From assembly GCF_005484805.1 (NCBI RefSeq), contig NZ_CP039432.1, forward strand, positions 1,426,001 through 1,490,000: a DNA stretch of 64,000 nt, given 5' to 3'. Under the pieces are notes generated by a model. The model was not told the origin of the DNA. It was given only the letters and a program-made list of their open reading frames with translations, and did no database searches. The stretch is from Rhodococcus sp. SGAir0479. Its GTDB lineage: Bacteria > Actinomycetota > Actinomycetes > Mycobacteriales > Mycobacteriaceae. Shown piece after piece: positions 11,852 to 22,505 of this stretch (the first letter of the stretch is position 1; every line of letters begins with the position of its first letter). Position numbers and translations under genes: made by a program.

Positions 11852-12744
11852 AGGACCAGCAGGAACGGCCCGGCGGAATGGAGGTCGCGCTCGTCACGGG
11901 ATTGTCCGGAGCGGGACTGAGCACCGCTGCCAAGGTGCTCGAGGACCTCGGCTGGTACGTCGTCGACAACCTCCCGCCGGAGTTGATCACCCGCATGGTG
12001 GACCTGGGCGTCGAGTCGGATCCCCCGATCCAGCGCCTGGCCGTCGTGCTCGACGTGCGCAGCCGCCCGTTCAGCGGCGACCTCGGCCGCGTCGTCGCGG
12101 CGCTCGAACGCATGCCCGTGCAGATGCGGGTGCTGTACCTCGAGGCCAACGATTCGGTCCTGATCCGGCGGTTCGAGCACGTGCGCCGCAGTCATCCGCT
12201 GCAGAGCGACAGCAAGGAGGGCACGCTCTCGGAGGGCATTGCCGCCGAGCGGGCCAAGCTGGCGCACGTGAAGGCGGCCGCGGACCTGGTCGTCGACACC
12301 TCGCAACTCGCGGTGCGTGAACTGCGCGAGAAGATCGAGACCGCGTTCGGCGGTGAGACCAGCAGCGAGATCCAGGTGACGGTGCAGTCGTTCGGGTTCA
12401 AGCACGGCCTGCCGATGGACGCGGACATGGTGTGCGACGTGCGCTTCCTGCCGAATCCGCACTGGATTCCGGAACTGCGCGAGCACACCGGACTGGAGGA
12501 TGCGGTGCGGGACTACGTCCTGACCCGGGACGGCGCCGAGGAGTACCTCGACACCTACCTGCGCCTGCTGGAGTTGACGACGGCGGGCTACCGCCGGGAG
12601 GGAAAGCGCTACATGACGATCGCGGTCGGGTGCACCGGCGGCAAGCATCGCAGCGTGGCCATGTCCGAGGCACTCGCGGACCGGTTGCGGAAGGAGGACG
12701 GCCTGGCCGTCCGTGTCGTCCACCGTGATGTGGGGCGCGAATGA
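11848..12744 (+). CDS. rapZ: RapZ-family nucleotide-binding protein (YvcJ-like)
   Basis: A 298-residue protein of the RapZ/YvcJ family: an N-terminal P-loop kinase-like domain and a C-terminal domain with the conserved [15 protein letters not shown]. In E. coli RapZ governs small-RNA control of glucosamine-6-phosphate synthase; the actinobacterial role is unclear. The P-loop at residues 18-25 reads GLSGAGLS, so the usual Walker lysine is replaced by leucine. The B-type segment [10 protein letters not shown] is recognisable as [13 protein letters not shown] 11848 overlaps the uvrC stop (GTGA), and its own stop overlaps yvcK (ATGA). The rapZ-yvcK-whiA trio is conserved across many Gram-positive bacteria. 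Confidence 0.93.
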   Translation: MKDQQERPGGMEVALVTGLSGAGLSTAAKVLEDLGWYVVDNLPPELITRMVDLGVESDPPIQRLAVVLDVRSRPFSGDLGRVVAALERMPVQMRVLYLEANDSVLIRRFEHVRRSHPLQSDSKEGTLSEGIAAERAKLAHVKAAADLVVDTSQLAVRELREKIETAFGGETSSEIQVTVQSFGFKHGLPMDADMVCDVRFLPNPHWIPELREHTGLEDAVRDYVLTRDGAEEYLDTYLRLLELTTAGYRREGKRYMTIAVGCTGGKHRSVAMSEALADRLRKEDGLAVRVVHRDVGRE

Positions 12745-13790
12745 GCGACGAGCGACAGCGCGCCGACGGCCGCGCACCCCGCATCGTCGCCCTCGGCGGC
12801 GGGCACGGGTTGTACGCGACGCTCAGCGCCGTGCGCCGCCTCAGCTCGGAGGTCACCGCCGTCGTGACGGTCGCCGACGACGGCGGATCGTCGGGCCGGC
12901 TGCGCAGCGAGCTCGGTGTCATCCCGCCCGGCGACCTGCGCATGGCGCTCGCGGCGCTCGCGGCCCGCGACCCGCAGGTCCAGCCGTGGACGGACACCGT
13001 CCAGCACCGCTTCGGGGGCAGCGGCGCCCTCGCCGGGCACTCGGTCGGCAACCTGATCCTGGCCGGGCTCACCGAGGTGCTCGGCGACTCGGTGGCCGCA
13101 CTCGACACCGTCGCGCGGCTGCTGCAGATCGAGGGCCGGGTGCTGCCGATGTCGACGGTCGCGCTCGACATCGAGGCCGACGTGGTGGGGCTCGAGACCG
13201 ATCCGCGGGTCAGCCGCTGCATCCGGGGGCAGGTCGCGGTCGCGACCACTCCCGGCAAGGTCCGCCGCGTGCGGCTGTGTCCCGCGAACCCACCGGCGTG
13301 CCCCGACGCGGTGGCCGCGATCGCGCGCGCGGACGCCGTCGTGCTCGGCCCGGGATCGTGGTTCTCGAGTGTCATCCCCCACGTGTTGGTGCCGGAGCTG
13401 CTCGACGCGATGATGCGGTCGGCGGCCCGCAAGGTGCTGATCCTCAACCTCGCGCCGGAGCCGGGGGAGACCGCCGGATTCTCCGCCGAGCGCCACCTGC
13501 ACGTACTGTGCCAGCACGCGCCCGAGTTCCGCGTCGACCACGTGATCGTCGACTCGGCCTCGGTACCGCCCGGCCGCGAGCGTGATCACCTGTGCCGGGC
13601 GGCGCTGCAACTGGGAGCCGAGGTCGTCTACGCCGACGTCGCCGAGGACGGCACCCACAAGCACCATGCGGGCAAGCTGGCCGCCGTGCTCGACGGCGTC
13701 GCCGCGCGGGTGCCCGCGGTGGACAGCGATCGGGACGACGAGGCCGCCGAACGGACAGTCGGGGGAAGGGAGAGCGCCACGTGGCGATGA
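12741..13790 (+). CDS. yvcK: YvcK/CofD-like gluconeogenesis factor
   Basis: Known in Bacillus and mycobacteria (CuvA) as a UDP-sugar-binding protein needed for growth on gluconeogenic carbon and for cell-wall integrity. The 349-residue protein has the CofD-like fold: [13 protein letters not shown] at the N-terminus, [22 protein letters not shown], then HSVGNL and the [12 protein letters not shown] loop. Translation is coupled to rapZ by ATGA. The final ~30 residues are a charged tail without conserved motifs. Its 3' end overlaps the whiA start by 10 nt. Confidence 0.94.
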   Translation: MSDERQRADGRAPRIVALGGGHGLYATLSAVRRLSSEVTAVVTVADDGGSSGRLRSELGVIPPGDLRMALAALAARDPQVQPWTDTVQHRFGGSGALAGHSVGNLILAGLTEVLGDSVAALDTVARLLQIEGRVLPMSTVALDIEADVVGLETDPRVSRCIRGQVAVATTPGKVRRVRLCPANPPACPDAVAAIARADAVVLGPGSWFSSVIPHVLVPELLDAMMRSAARKVLILNLAPEPGETAGFSAERHLHVLCQHAPEFRVDHVIVDSASVPPGRERDHLCRAALQLGAEVVYADVAEDGTHKHHAGKLAAVLDGVAARVPAVDSDRDDEAAERTVGGRESATWR

Positions 13791-14764
13791 CAGCCGAGGT
13801 CAAGGACGAGCTCAGTCGGCTCGCGGTGACACAGATCAGCTGCCGGAAGGCGGAGGTGTCGTCGCTGCTGCGGTTCGCGGGCGGCCTGCACATCGTCGGT
13901 GGACGCGTCGTCGTCGAAGCCGAGGTCGATCTGGGATCGATCGCGCGCCGACTGCGCGGTGAGATCCTCGATCTCTACGGCTACCACTCGGACGTGCACG
14001 TGCTCAGCGCGGGCGGACTGCGCAAGGCGTCCCGGTACGTGGTGCGGGTGGCGAAGGACGGCGAGGCGCTCGCCCGCCGCACCGGCCTGTTGGACATGCG
14101 AGGGCGTCCGGTGCGCGGTCTGCCGGCCCAGGTCGTGGGCGGCAGTGTCGGCGACGCCGAGGCGGCGTGGCGCGGCGCGTTCCTGGCGCACGGCTCACTC
14201 ACCGAGCCGGGGCGCTCGTCCGCGCTCGAGATCAGCTGTCCGGGCCCGGAGGCCGCGCTCGCCCTCGTCGGCGCCGCGCGCCGGCTCGGCATCACCGCGA
14301 AGGCCCGCGAGGTGCGCGGCACCGACCGGGTGGTCGTGCGGGACGGCGAGGCGATCGGTGCCCTCCTCACCCGTATGGGTGCGCAGGACACGCGGCTGAC
14401 CTGGGAGGAACGCCGTATGCGGCGCGAGGTGCGGGCCACCGCCAACCGGCTCGCGAACTTCGACGACGCCAACCTGCGCCGGTCGGCGCGTGCTGCGGTC
14501 GCGGCGGCGGCGCGGGTGGAGCGGGCGCTGGAGATCCTCGCCGAGGACGTCCCGGACCACCTCGCGGCGGCGGGCACGCTGCGCGTCAAGCACCGGCAGG
14601 CGTCGCTCGAGGAACTGGGGCAGTTGGCAGACCCGCCGATGACCAAGGACGCCGTGGCCGGGCGCATCCGCCGCCTGCTGTCGATGGCGGACCGCAAGGC
14701 CAAGGACCTGGGGATCCCCGACACCGAGTCGGCGGTGACCCCCGAACTGCTCGAGGAGGCCTGA
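13781..14764 (+). CDS. whiA: DNA-binding protein WhiA
   Basis: WhiA works with the Fe-S protein WhiB to control division and sporulation genes in Streptomyces, and is retained in non-sporulating actinobacteria. The 327-residue protein has an N-terminal LAGLIDADG-like fold ([40 protein letters not shown]) and a C-terminal helix-turn-helix ([25 protein letters not shown]). GTG 13781 gives the conserved [11 protein letters not shown] start and has GGGAG about 8 nt upstream. It ends the uvrC-rapZ-yvcK-whiA string. Confidence 0.96.
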   Translation: MAMTAEVKDELSRLAVTQISCRKAEVSSLLRFAGGLHIVGGRVVVEAEVDLGSIARRLRGEILDLYGYHSDVHVLSAGGLRKASRYVVRVAKDGEALARRTGLLDMRGRPVRGLPAQVVGGSVGDAEAAWRGAFLAHGSLTEPGRSSALEISCPGPEAALALVGAARRLGITAKAREVRGTDRVVVRDGEAIGALLTRMGAQDTRLTWEERRMRREVRATANRLANFDDANLRRSARAAVAAAARVERALEILAEDVPDHLAAAGTLRVKHRQASLEELGQLADPPMTKDAVAGRIRRLLSMADRKAKDLGIPDTESAVTPELLEEA

Positions 14765-14863
14765 CCCACCCGGGACGGCCCCGACGAGGACCGCTCCCAC
14801 CCGCTGCGCCCGGCGCCGATTCCGGTGACCGGGGCAGATGCGCGCCCACGGGGGTGTGCCAAC

Positions 14864-14869
14864 TAGGGT
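14864..14869 (+). promoter_or_regulatory. Probable -10 element of gap-pgk-tpiA
   Basis: TAGGGT in the 231-nt whiA-gap intergenic region fits TANNNT and would start transcription near 14876, leaving a leader of about 120 nt. The leader ends in a strong AAAGGAG ribosome-binding site. No -35 or conserved RNA structure was recognised; the rest of this gap appears empty. Confidence 0.4.
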
Positions 14870-14890
14870 GGGACGTACATCGACCGATGA

Positions 14891-16015
<1,125 letters not shown>

Positions 16016-16019
16016 CGCC

Positions 16020-17246
16020 GTGGCTGTCAAGACTCTGAAGGACCTGCTGGACGAGGGGGTCGAGGGTCGTACCGTGCTGGTGCGCTCCGACCTCAACGTC
16101 CCGCTGGACGACGGCACCATCACCGATCCGGGCCGCATCGTCGCGTCCGCGCCGACCATCTCGGCGCTGGCCGAGGCCGGCGCCAAGGTCATCGTGATGG
16201 CACACCTCGGTCGCCCGAAGGGCGAGGTCGACCCGGCGCTGTCGCTGGCGCCGGTCGCCGCGAAGCTCGGGGAGGTGCTGGGCCGCAACGTCCAGCTGGC
16301 CGGCGACGTGGTGGGCCAGGATGCGCTCGCGCGCTCCGAGGGTCTCACCGACGGCGACGTGCTCCTGCTGGAGAACATCCGCTTCGATCCGCGTGAGACC
16401 AGCAAGGACGACGCCGAGCGCGAGGCGCTCGCCAAGGCGCTCGTCGAGCTGGTCGACGGCGCGGGCGCGTTCGTGTCCGACGGTTTCGGTGTGGTGCACC
16501 GCAAGCAGGCGTCGGTCTACGACATCGCCAAGCTGCTCCCGCACTACGCGGGCACGCTCGTCGCGGCCGAGGTCGAGGTGCTGCAGAAGCTCACCGAGGA
16601 CTCCGAGCGCCCCTACGCGGTCGTGCTCGGTGGTTCGAAGGTCTCGGACAAGCTTGCCGTGATCGAGGCGTTGGCCCCCAAGGTCGACACCCTCGTCATC
16701 GGCGGTGGCATGTTCTACACCTTCCTCGCCGCGCAGGGCGTCTCGGTCGGCAACTCGCTGTGCCAGGAAGAGATGATCGAGACCTGCAAGGTGCTGCTCG
16801 AGCGGTACGCGGACGTCATCCACATCCCGCAGGACGTGGTGATCGCGGACTCGTTCTCGGCGGACGCCGAGGCGCAGACGGTCTCGGTGCTCGAGATTCC
16901 GGACGGCTGGATGGGCCTGGACATCGGACCGCAGTCGGTGGAGCGCTTCGCGGCGATCCTGTCCGGCGCGAAGACGGTGTTCTGGAACGGTCCGATGGGC
17001 GTGTTCGAGTTCGAGAAGTTCGCGGCGGGCACCAAGGGTGTCGCCGAGGCGATCATCGAGGCCACCGGCAAGGGCGCGTTCAGCGTCGTCGGCGGCGGCG
17101 ATTCCGCGGCGGCCGTGCGTCAGCTCGGTCTGCCCGAGGACGGCTTCTCGCACATCTCCACCGGCGGCGGCGCGTCCCTCGAATACCTCGAGGGCAAGAC
17201 GCTTCCCGGCATCAGTGCCCTCGAAGACCGAGCACTGGAGGACTGA
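16020..17246 (+). CDS. pgk: Phosphoglycerate kinase
   Basis: Transfers phosphate from 1,3-bisphosphoglycerate to ADP. The 408-residue, two-domain protein shows [14 protein letters not shown] in the substrate-binding lobe, [21 protein letters not shown], and the nucleotide-lobe [10 protein letters not shown] near the C-terminus. GTG 16020 lies 4 nt after the gap stop. Co-transcription with gap and tpiA is very likely. Confidence 0.98.
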   Translation: MAVKTLKDLLDEGVEGRTVLVRSDLNVPLDDGTITDPGRIVASAPTISALAEAGAKVIVMAHLGRPKGEVDPALSLAPVAAKLGEVLGRNVQLAGDVVGQDALARSEGLTDGDVLLLENIRFDPRETSKDDAEREALAKALVELVDGAGAFVSDGFGVVHRKQASVYDIAKLLPHYAGTLVAAEVEVLQKLTEDSERPYAVVLGGSKVSDKLAVIEALAPKVDTLVIGGGMFYTFLAAQGVSVGNSLCQEEMIETCKVLLERYADVIHIPQDVVIADSFSADAEAQTVSVLEIPDGWMGLDIGPQSVERFAAILSGAKTVFWNGPMGVFEFEKFAAGTKGVAEAIIEATGKGAFSVVGGGDSAAAVRQLGLPEDGFSHISTGGGASLEYLEGKTLPGISALEDRALED

Positions 17247-17249
17247 CGC

Positions 17250-18035
17250 ATGGCACGTAAGCCTCTGATCGCCGGCAACTGGAAGATGAACCTCAACCAC
17301 CTCGAGGCCATCGCTCTGGTGCAGAAGATCGCATTCTCGTTGCCCGCGAAGTACTTCGAGAAGGTCGACGTGACGGTGATCCCGCCGTTCACCGACATCC
17401 GCAGCGTGCAGACGCTGGTCGAGGGCGACAAGCTCGACCTCACCTACGGTGCGCAGGACGTCTCGGCGCACGACTCGGGCGCCTACACCGGTGAGGTCAG
17501 CGGTTCGATGCTGGCCAAGCTGGGCTGCACCTTCGTGGTGGTCGGGCACTCCGAGCGGCGCACGCTGCACGGTGAGACCGACGAGACCGTGCTGGCCAAG
17601 ACCAAGGCGGCGCTGAAGAACGGGCTCACCCCGATCGTGTGCATCGGCGAGGGCCTCAACATCCGTGAGGCCGGCGAGCACGTCGCCTACAACGTGGCGC
17701 AGCTGCGGGGTTCGCTCGCGGGTCTGTCCGCGGACGAGATCTCGAAGATCGTCGTCGCGTACGAGCCCGTGTGGGCCATCGGTACCGGCAAGGTGGCCTC
17801 GGCCGCCGACGCCCAGGAGGTCTGCAAGGCGGTGCGTGACACGCTCGCCGAGCTGGCCACGCCCGAGATCGCGCAGGCGGTGCGGGTGCTCTACGGCGGA
17901 TCGGTCAACGCCAAGAACGTCGGCGAGCTCATCGCTCAGCCCGACGTCGACGGCGGTCTCGTCGGTGGAGCCTCGCTCAAGGCGGACGAGTTCGCGACGC
18001 TGTCGGCGATTGCCGCCGGCGGCCCGCTGCCGTGA
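17250..18035 (+). CDS. tpiA: Triosephosphate isomerase
   Basis: Interconverts dihydroxyacetone phosphate and glyceraldehyde 3-phosphate. The 261-residue TIM barrel shows GNWKMN (catalytic lysine), VVGHSERR (catalytic histidine), [12 protein letters not shown] (catalytic glutamate and flexible loop) and YGGSVN. ATG 17250 is 3 nt after pgk. Its last codons and stop are duplicated just downstream in a GTGACAC repeat array, followed by a strong terminator. Confidence 0.98.
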   Translation: MARKPLIAGNWKMNLNHLEAIALVQKIAFSLPAKYFEKVDVTVIPPFTDIRSVQTLVEGDKLDLTYGAQDVSAHDSGAYTGEVSGSMLAKLGCTFVVVGHSERRTLHGETDETVLAKTKAALKNGLTPIVCIGEGLNIREAGEHVAYNVAQLRGSLAGLSADEISKIVVAYEPVWAIGTGKVASAADAQEVCKAVRDTLAELATPEIAQAVRVLYGGSVNAKNVGELIAQPDVDGGLVGGASLKADEFATLSAIAAGGPLP

Positions 18036-18101
18036 CACGGTGAAGTGACACTGCCGTGACACGGCGGAGTGACACGGCGGAGTGACACGGCCGTGACACG
18101 G
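18027..18101 (+). repeat. Short imperfect tandem repeat spanning the tpiA stop codon
   Basis: The 14-mer CTGCCGTGACACGG, which includes the tpiA stop, occurs at 18027-18040 and again at 18051-18064. The core GTGACAC recurs six times, at about 18032, 18045, 18056, 18069, 18082 and 18093, spaced 11-13 nt. This looks like slipped-strand expansion of the gene end. It adds extra TGA codons after the real stop. Confidence 0.8.
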
Positions 18102-18114
18102 TAGTACTCGAAGC

Positions 18115-18148
18115 GCGGGGCGCGTGACCGAAAGGTCACGCGCCCCGC
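18115..18148. terminator. Bidirectional hairpin terminator between tpiA and the phosphatase gene
   Basis: A perfect 15-bp stem (GCGGGGCGCGTGACC and its complement) closes on a GAAA loop. It is followed on the plus strand by GTTCTTCG rather than a long T run, typical of high-GC actinobacteria. It lies between two convergent genes and can serve both. Confidence 0.85.
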
Positions 18149-18165
18149 GTTCTTCGTCGGTCGGG

Positions 18166-19074
18166 TCAGACGAACAGCTTGACCTTCAGCTTCGCGAGGG
18201 TGACGTCGGACAGCCCGAGTCCGTCGTGCAGGTAGTTCTCGACGCTGCCGTACTCGGCCTCGACCTGGTCGAAGGCGGCCTGCAGGTAGCTGGCTTCGAC
18301 GCCGACCAGGGGCGCGAAGATGTCAGCGCGCTCCTGTCCGAATCGGGCCGCCAGTCCCTGCAGGGTCCTCGCCATCGAGTCGGCGGTGTACTCGTTGGTG
18401 AGGAGGTAGTCCGCCATGATGGTCTCCCGGGGCACACCGGCGATGCTCTGCAGGAGGGCAGCGGCCCAGCCCGTCCGGTCCTTGCCTGCCGTGCAGTGGA
18501 ACAGCTGCGGGCCGGAGGTCTCGGCGAGGTCGGTGAGCAGGGTGGTGAACCCGGCGCGGACGCTTGCGTCGCTGACGAAGGACCGGTTCATGTCCCGCAT
18601 GAACGCGCGTCCCTCCTCCGGGGACTGCAGCTGGAAGGCGGCACCGGCGAGGTCGCCGGACAGGATGGGGATCCGCACGTACTCGGCGCCGGCGGGGAGC
18701 CGGTCGGGCTTGTCGGCCACCTCCTGGTCGGTGCGGACGTCGTAGATCGCCGACAGTCCCAGCGATTCGAGGGTCGCGAGATCCTCGTCGCTCGGGACGA
18801 CGGCGTTGGCCCGGTAGAAGACGCCGGTGCGCATGGGCAGACCGAGTGCGTTCTTGTAGCCGGGGCCGGCCACGTCGCGGAAGTTGTCGACGGACGCCAG
18901 CCGGGGCGTCTCGACGACGGTCGGGGCGCTGGAGCCGGTCGAGCCGAGGGCCGGGAGATCGAGCGAGCCGGCCGCGCCGGCCGCGGCGGCGCCGGCGAGC
19001 AGGAGCGATCCGGACAGGGTGACCGCCACGGCGGTCCGGGTCGTGCGGCGCAGAGCTGTCGAGCGGTGCGTCAT
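18166..19074 (-). CDS. Secreted tyrosine/dual-specificity protein phosphatase (PtpB-like)
   Basis: A 302-residue phosphatase of the family that includes secreted M. tuberculosis PtpB. An Arg-rich N-terminus, a hydrophobic stretch and an Ala-rich cleavage region (LLLAGAAAAGAAG) form a clear signal peptide, so export is expected. The catalytic P-loop HCTAGKDRTG puts the nucleophilic cysteine at residue 194. NFRDVAGPGYKN and YDVRTDQEVADKPDR are typical of the family. ATG 19074 was chosen because it begins the signal peptide and has GAGGAAGG upstream; an earlier in-frame start at 19128 would add 18 residues. Its substrates (phosphotyrosine or phosphoinositide) cannot be told. A perfect palindrome lies in its promoter. 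Confidence 0.92.
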   Translation of the reverse strand: MTHRSTALRRTTRTAVAVTLSGSLLLAGAAAAGAAGSLDLPALGSTGSSAPTVVETPRLASVDNFRDVAGPGYKNALGLPMRTGVFYRANAVVPSDEDLATLESLGLSAIYDVRTDQEVADKPDRLPAGAEYVRIPILSGDLAGAAFQLQSPEEGRAFMRDMNRSFVSDASVRAGFTTLLTDLAETSGPQLFHCTAGKDRTGWAAALLQSIAGVPRETIMADYLLTNEYTADSMARTLQGLAARFGQERADIFAPLVGVEASYLQAAFDQVEAEYGSVENYLHDGLGLSDVTLAKLKVKLFV

Positions 19075-19120
19075 GGGGAAGGCCTTCCTCGTCGGGGTGT
19101 CTGACTCGCGAGCAAGGTAG

Positions 19121-19139
19121 CGTGGCACGTTGTGCCACG
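19121..19139. promoter_or_regulatory. Perfect palindrome next to the phosphatase -10 element
   Basis: CGTGGCAC-GTT-GTGCCACG has 8-bp perfect arms. On the minus strand it directly abuts TACCTT, a plausible -10 element of the phosphatase gene. A protein bound here would cover the region between -35 and -10. No regulator is encoded beside it. Confidence 0.6.
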
Positions 19140-19246
19140 AAAGTGATCTGTCTCACCACGCGGGAGGATGGGCGCGGATGAAGCCGGCAGGGCCGCCCGT
19201 CCCGACGAACCGGAGCGCGGGTGGGGTCCCTCGCTGCGGCAGCGGG

Positions 19247-19252
19247 TAGGCT
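19247..19252 (+). promoter_or_regulatory. Probable -10 element of secG
   Basis: TAGGCT fits the TANNNT consensus and sits about 50 nt before the secG ATG, leaving a short leader with GAAGGGC about 11 nt before the start. The -35 region is not distinct. Confidence 0.45.
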
Positions 19253-19303
19253 GGGCCCGCTAGTGACCGAATCCGTCGTGCGTGAAGGGCAGCGAATACC
19301 GAA

Positions 19304-19537
19304 ATGGCACTGTTCCTGGACATCCTGCTGGTGATCACCAGTCTGCTGCTCGTTCTGCTGATCCTGCTGCACCGCGGCAAGGGCGGCGGCCTGTCCAGTC
19401 TCTTCGGTGGCGGTGTCCAGTCCAGCCTGGCGGGTTCGAGTGTGGTCGAGAAGAACCTCGATCGCCTCACGGTGTTCACCGCGGCCATCTGGCTCATCGC
19501 GATCCTCGGCATCGGGCTCGAGATCAAGTTCAGCTGA
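19304..19537 (+). CDS. secG: Preprotein translocase subunit SecG
   Basis: A small subunit of the SecYEG channel that aids SecA-driven export. The 77-residue protein has two transmembrane helices (about 3-22 and 56-74) separated by the conserved cytoplasmic loop HRGKGGGLSSLFGGG. A SecG gene follows tpiA in M. tuberculosis too. Here it is separated from tpiA by the phosphatase gene on the other strand. Confidence 0.95.
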   Translation: MALFLDILLVITSLLLVLLILLHRGKGGGLSSLFGGGVQSSLAGSSVVEKNLDRLTVFTAAIWLIAILGIGLEIKFS

Positions 19538-19605
19538 CCGCACCTGGACTCTGCTGACGCCGCCGAGCGCGGCGTCCTTGCCGTGCGTCCGCCGGGACGC
19601 CGGTC

Positions 19606-19611
19606 GATAAT
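19606..19611 (+). promoter_or_regulatory. -10 element implying a leaderless ppc transcript
   Basis: GATAAT ends six nucleotides before the ppc ATG. The intervening bases are CGGGGG, which could also act as a weak ribosome-binding site, so the leaderless reading is less certain here. Confidence 0.4.
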
Positions 19612-19617
19612 CGGGGG

Positions 19618-22413
19618 ATGACCGGGATCCCTGCGTCGTCATCGACCTCCTCCGCATCCGCACCCGCTCCCCGAGAAGCCACCGAGCCGCTCCGGGAGGA
19701 CATCCGCCTGCTCGGCGGCATCCTCGGTGACATCGTGCGTGAGCAATCCGGCGAGGACATCTTCGACCTCGTCGAGCGTGCCCGCGTCGAATCGTTCCGG
19801 GTCCGTAGATCGGAGATCGATCGCGCCCAACTGGCGGAATCGCTCGCGCGGATCGACACGTCCGACGCCATTCCGGTCATCCGCTCCTTCAGTCACTTCG
19901 CGCTCCTCGCGAATGTCGCCGAGGACATCCACCGCGAGCGCCGCCGGGCGATCCACGTCCGGGCCGGCGAGCCCCCGCAGGACAGCAGCCTGGCGGCGAC
20001 CTACGCCAAACTCGATGCGGCCGAGGTGGATCCGACATCCGCCGCCGCCGCCCTCGAGGGCGCGCTGGTGGCGCCGGTCATCACCGCGCACCCGACCGAG
20101 ACCCGGCGCAGGACCGTCTTCGAGACCCAGCATCGGATCATGGAGTTGATGCGCCTGCGCGATCGTTCGGCGGAAGACCCCGAGGAGCGCGACGCCGTCG
20201 ATCTGCAGTTGCGCCGCCAGATTCTCACGCTCTGGCAGACGGCCCTGATCCGCTTGTCGCGCTTGCGGATCCAGGACGAGATCGAAGTGGGGTTGCGCTA
20301 CTACGACGCCTCGCTGTTCGAGGTGGTCCCGCAGATCAACGCGGACATCCGTGATGCGTTGCAGTCGCGCTGGCCGGGCACCGGTGTGCTGTCGGAACCG
20401 ATGCTGCGGCCGGGGTCGTGGATCGGCGGGGACCGCGACGGCAACCCCTTCGTCACCGCCGAGGTGGTGGGCCGAGCCACGCACCGCGCAGCGGAGACCG
20501 CCGTCGAGCACCATCTCGCCGAGCTCGAGGTGCTCGAGCGGGAGCTGTCGATGTCCGCCCGATTGGTGACCGTGACACCCGAGCTGGACCGGCTGGCCGA
20601 CGCGGCCGGGGACGACTCCCCGTTCCGTGCGGACGAACCGTACCGGCGCGCGGTGCGGGGACTGCGCGCGCGGCTCTCGGTGGCAGCGGAGCGCATTCTC
20701 GGACACCCCGCGGTCCACGCCGTCGCCGGCGACCAGCCGGGCTACGACGCGCCCGCCGACCTGCTGGCGGATCTGGCCGTGATCGACACCTCGTTGCGTT
20801 CGCACGGAGACGGGATCGTGGCCGACGACCGGCTCACGCGGCTGCGGAACTCGGTAGAAGCCTTCGGTTTCCATCTGTGCGGTCTGGACATGCGGCAGAA
20901 CTCCGAGGTGCACGAGACGGTGGTGGCGGAACTGCTGGCGTGGGCCGGTGTGCACGCGGACTACCGCTCCCTGTCCGAGGACGAACGGGTGGAGCTGCTG
21001 GCGGCCGAACTCGCGACCCGCCGCCCCCTCGCCGGTCCGCATGCGGAGTTCAGTGAGCTCACCGCCAAGGAACTCGGCATCCTGGCGGCCGCGGCGGACG
21101 CGGTCCGGCGGATCGGCCCCGAGGCCGTACCGAACTACATCATCAGCATGTGCGACTCGGTCAGCGACATGCTCGAGGCCGCGCTGCTGCTGTCGGAGGT
21201 GGGCCTGTTCGACCCCGACGGAGACGACGGCCCCACCTGCCCCGTGGGCATCGTGCCGCTCTTCGAGACGATCGAGGACCTGCGCCGCGGCGCCGAGACG
21301 CTCACCGCGACGTTGGAGGTGCCGATCTACCGGGCGCTGGTCGCCAATCGCGGCGACCCCCAGGAGGTGATGCTCGGGTACTCGGACTCCAACAAGGACG
21401 GCGGCTACCTCGCGGCGAACTGGGCGCTGTACCGCGCCGAACTCGAACTCGTCCGGGTCGCCCGCAAGACGGGAATCCGGTTGCGGCTCTTCCACGGTCG
21501 CGGCGGCACCGTGGGCCGGGGCGGCGGACCGAGCTACGACGCCATCCTGGCGCAACCCCCGGGCGCGGTCGAGGGCGCGCTGCGGATCACCGAGCAGGGC
21601 GAGATCATCGCCGCGAAGTACGCGGAGCCGCGGCTGGCCCGCCGCAATCTCGAGGCACTGGTCTCGGCCACGCTCGAGTCCACGCTGCTCGACGTCGAGG
21701 GCCTCGGCGACGACGCGACCCCCGCGTACGAGATCCTCGACGAGCTCGCGGAACTGGCGCGTGTCGCCTACGCCGACCTGGTTCACGACACCCCGGGATT
21801 CGTCGAGTACTTCAAGGCGTCCACGCCGGTGGCCGAGATCGGTGCCCTCAACATCGGGAGCCGGCCGGCCTCCCGGAAGCCGACCGAGTCCATCTCCGAC
21901 CTGCGAGCCATCCCGTGGGTGCTGTCCTGGAGCCAGTCGCGGGTCATGTTGCCCGGCTGGTACGGCACCGGGACCGCGTTCGAGCAGTGGGTGGGCGGCG
22001 ACGACGAGCGGTTGGCCACGTTGACGGACCTGTACGAGCGGTGGCCGTTCTTCCGCACCGTGCTCTCCAACATGGCGCAGGTGATGGCGAAGTCCGACAT
22101 GGGGCTGGCCGCGCGCTACTCGGAGCTGGTGCCCGACGTCGCGCTGCGGGAGGAGGTGTTCGGCAAGATCGCGGCCGAGCACGAGCGCACGGTCGCGATG
22201 TACCGCGCGATCACCGGGCACGACAACCTGCTGTGGGACAACCCGGCCCTCGAACGGTCGGTGCACAACCGCTTCCCGTACCTCGAGCCGCTCAACCATC
22301 TCCAGGTGGAGCTGCTGCGGCGCTACCGCGCGGGCGACGACTCCGACAGTGTGCGGCGCGGCATCCAGCTCACCATGAACGGCCTGGCGACGGCGCTGCG
22401 CAACAGCGGATGA
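19618..22413 (+). CDS. ppc: Phosphoenolpyruvate carboxylase
   Basis: Carboxylates phosphoenolpyruvate with bicarbonate to oxaloacetate, refilling the TCA cycle. The 931-residue length is normal. The catalytic histidine is residue 158 in [36 protein letters not shown] and the mobile loop [14 protein letters not shown] are all present, and the chain ends in the usual LRNSG-type C-terminus. M. tuberculosis lacks this gene, so it marks a difference from that synteny block; it is common in Corynebacterium and Rhodococcus. Allosteric control by aspartate is typical of the family but is not shown here. The 3' end carries a tandem repeat. Confidence 0.97.
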   Translation: MTGIPASSSTSSASAPAPREATEPLREDIRLLGGILGDIVREQSGEDIFDLVERARVESFRVRRSEIDRAQLAESLARIDTSDAIPVIRSFSHFALLANVAEDIHRERRRAIHVRAGEPPQDSSLAATYAKLDAAEVDPTSAAAALEGALVAPVITAHPTETRRRTVFETQHRIMELMRLRDRSAEDPEERDAVDLQLRRQILTLWQTALIRLSRLRIQDEIEVGLRYYDASLFEVVPQINADIRDALQSRWPGTGVLSEPMLRPGSWIGGDRDGNPFVTAEVVGRATHRAAETAVEHHLAELEVLERELSMSARLVTVTPELDRLADAAGDDSPFRADEPYRRAVRGLRARLSVAAERILGHPAVHAVAGDQPGYDAPADLLADLAVIDTSLRSHGDGIVADDRLTRLRNSVEAFGFHLCGLDMRQNSEVHETVVAELLAWAGVHADYRSLSEDERVELLAAELATRRPLAGPHAEFSELTAKELGILAAAADAVRRIGPEAVPNYIISMCDSVSDMLEAALLLSEVGLFDPDGDDGPTCPVGIVPLFETIEDLRRGAETLTATLEVPIYRALVANRGDPQEVMLGYSDSNKDGGYLAANWALYRAELELVRVARKTGIRLRLFHGRGGTVGRGGGPSYDAILAQPPGAVEGALRITEQGEIIAAKYAEPRLARRNLEALVSATLESTLLDVEGLGDDATPAYEILDELAELARVAYADLVHDTPGFVEYFKASTPVAEIGALNIGSRPASRKPTESISDLRAIPWVLSWSQSRVMLPGWYGTGTAFEQWVGGDDERLATLTDLYERWPFFRTVLSNMAQVMAKSDMGLAARYSELVPDVALREEVFGKIAAEHERTVAMYRAITGHDNLLWDNPALERSVHNRFPYLEPLNHLQVELLRRYRAGDDSDSVRRGIQLTMNGLATALRNSG

Positions 22414-22450
22414 TGCGGCAACAGCGGATGACGCGGCAACACCGGCTGAC
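22398..22450 (+). repeat. 18-bp tandem repeat across the ppc stop codon
   Basis: Three copies follow one another at 22398-22414, 22415-22432 and 22433-22450. The fullest unit is GCGGCAACAGCGGATGAC, and the third copy has two changes. Each of the first two copies encodes Asn-Ser-Gly-stop in the ppc frame, so the gene end and its TGA have been duplicated. A fourth partial unit (GCGGC) follows. Confidence 0.8.
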
Positions 22451-22505
22451 GCGGCCGAAAGGGCGGTCGGTGGCCGACGCCGGGCGACAAGGACAATAGG
22501 ACTTC

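Noticed and set aside
18027-18101. CRISPR-like array after tpiA
   Set aside because: Units are 7-14 nt at 11-13 nt spacing with no unique spacers of normal length and no cas genes. It is a simple stop-spanning repeat.
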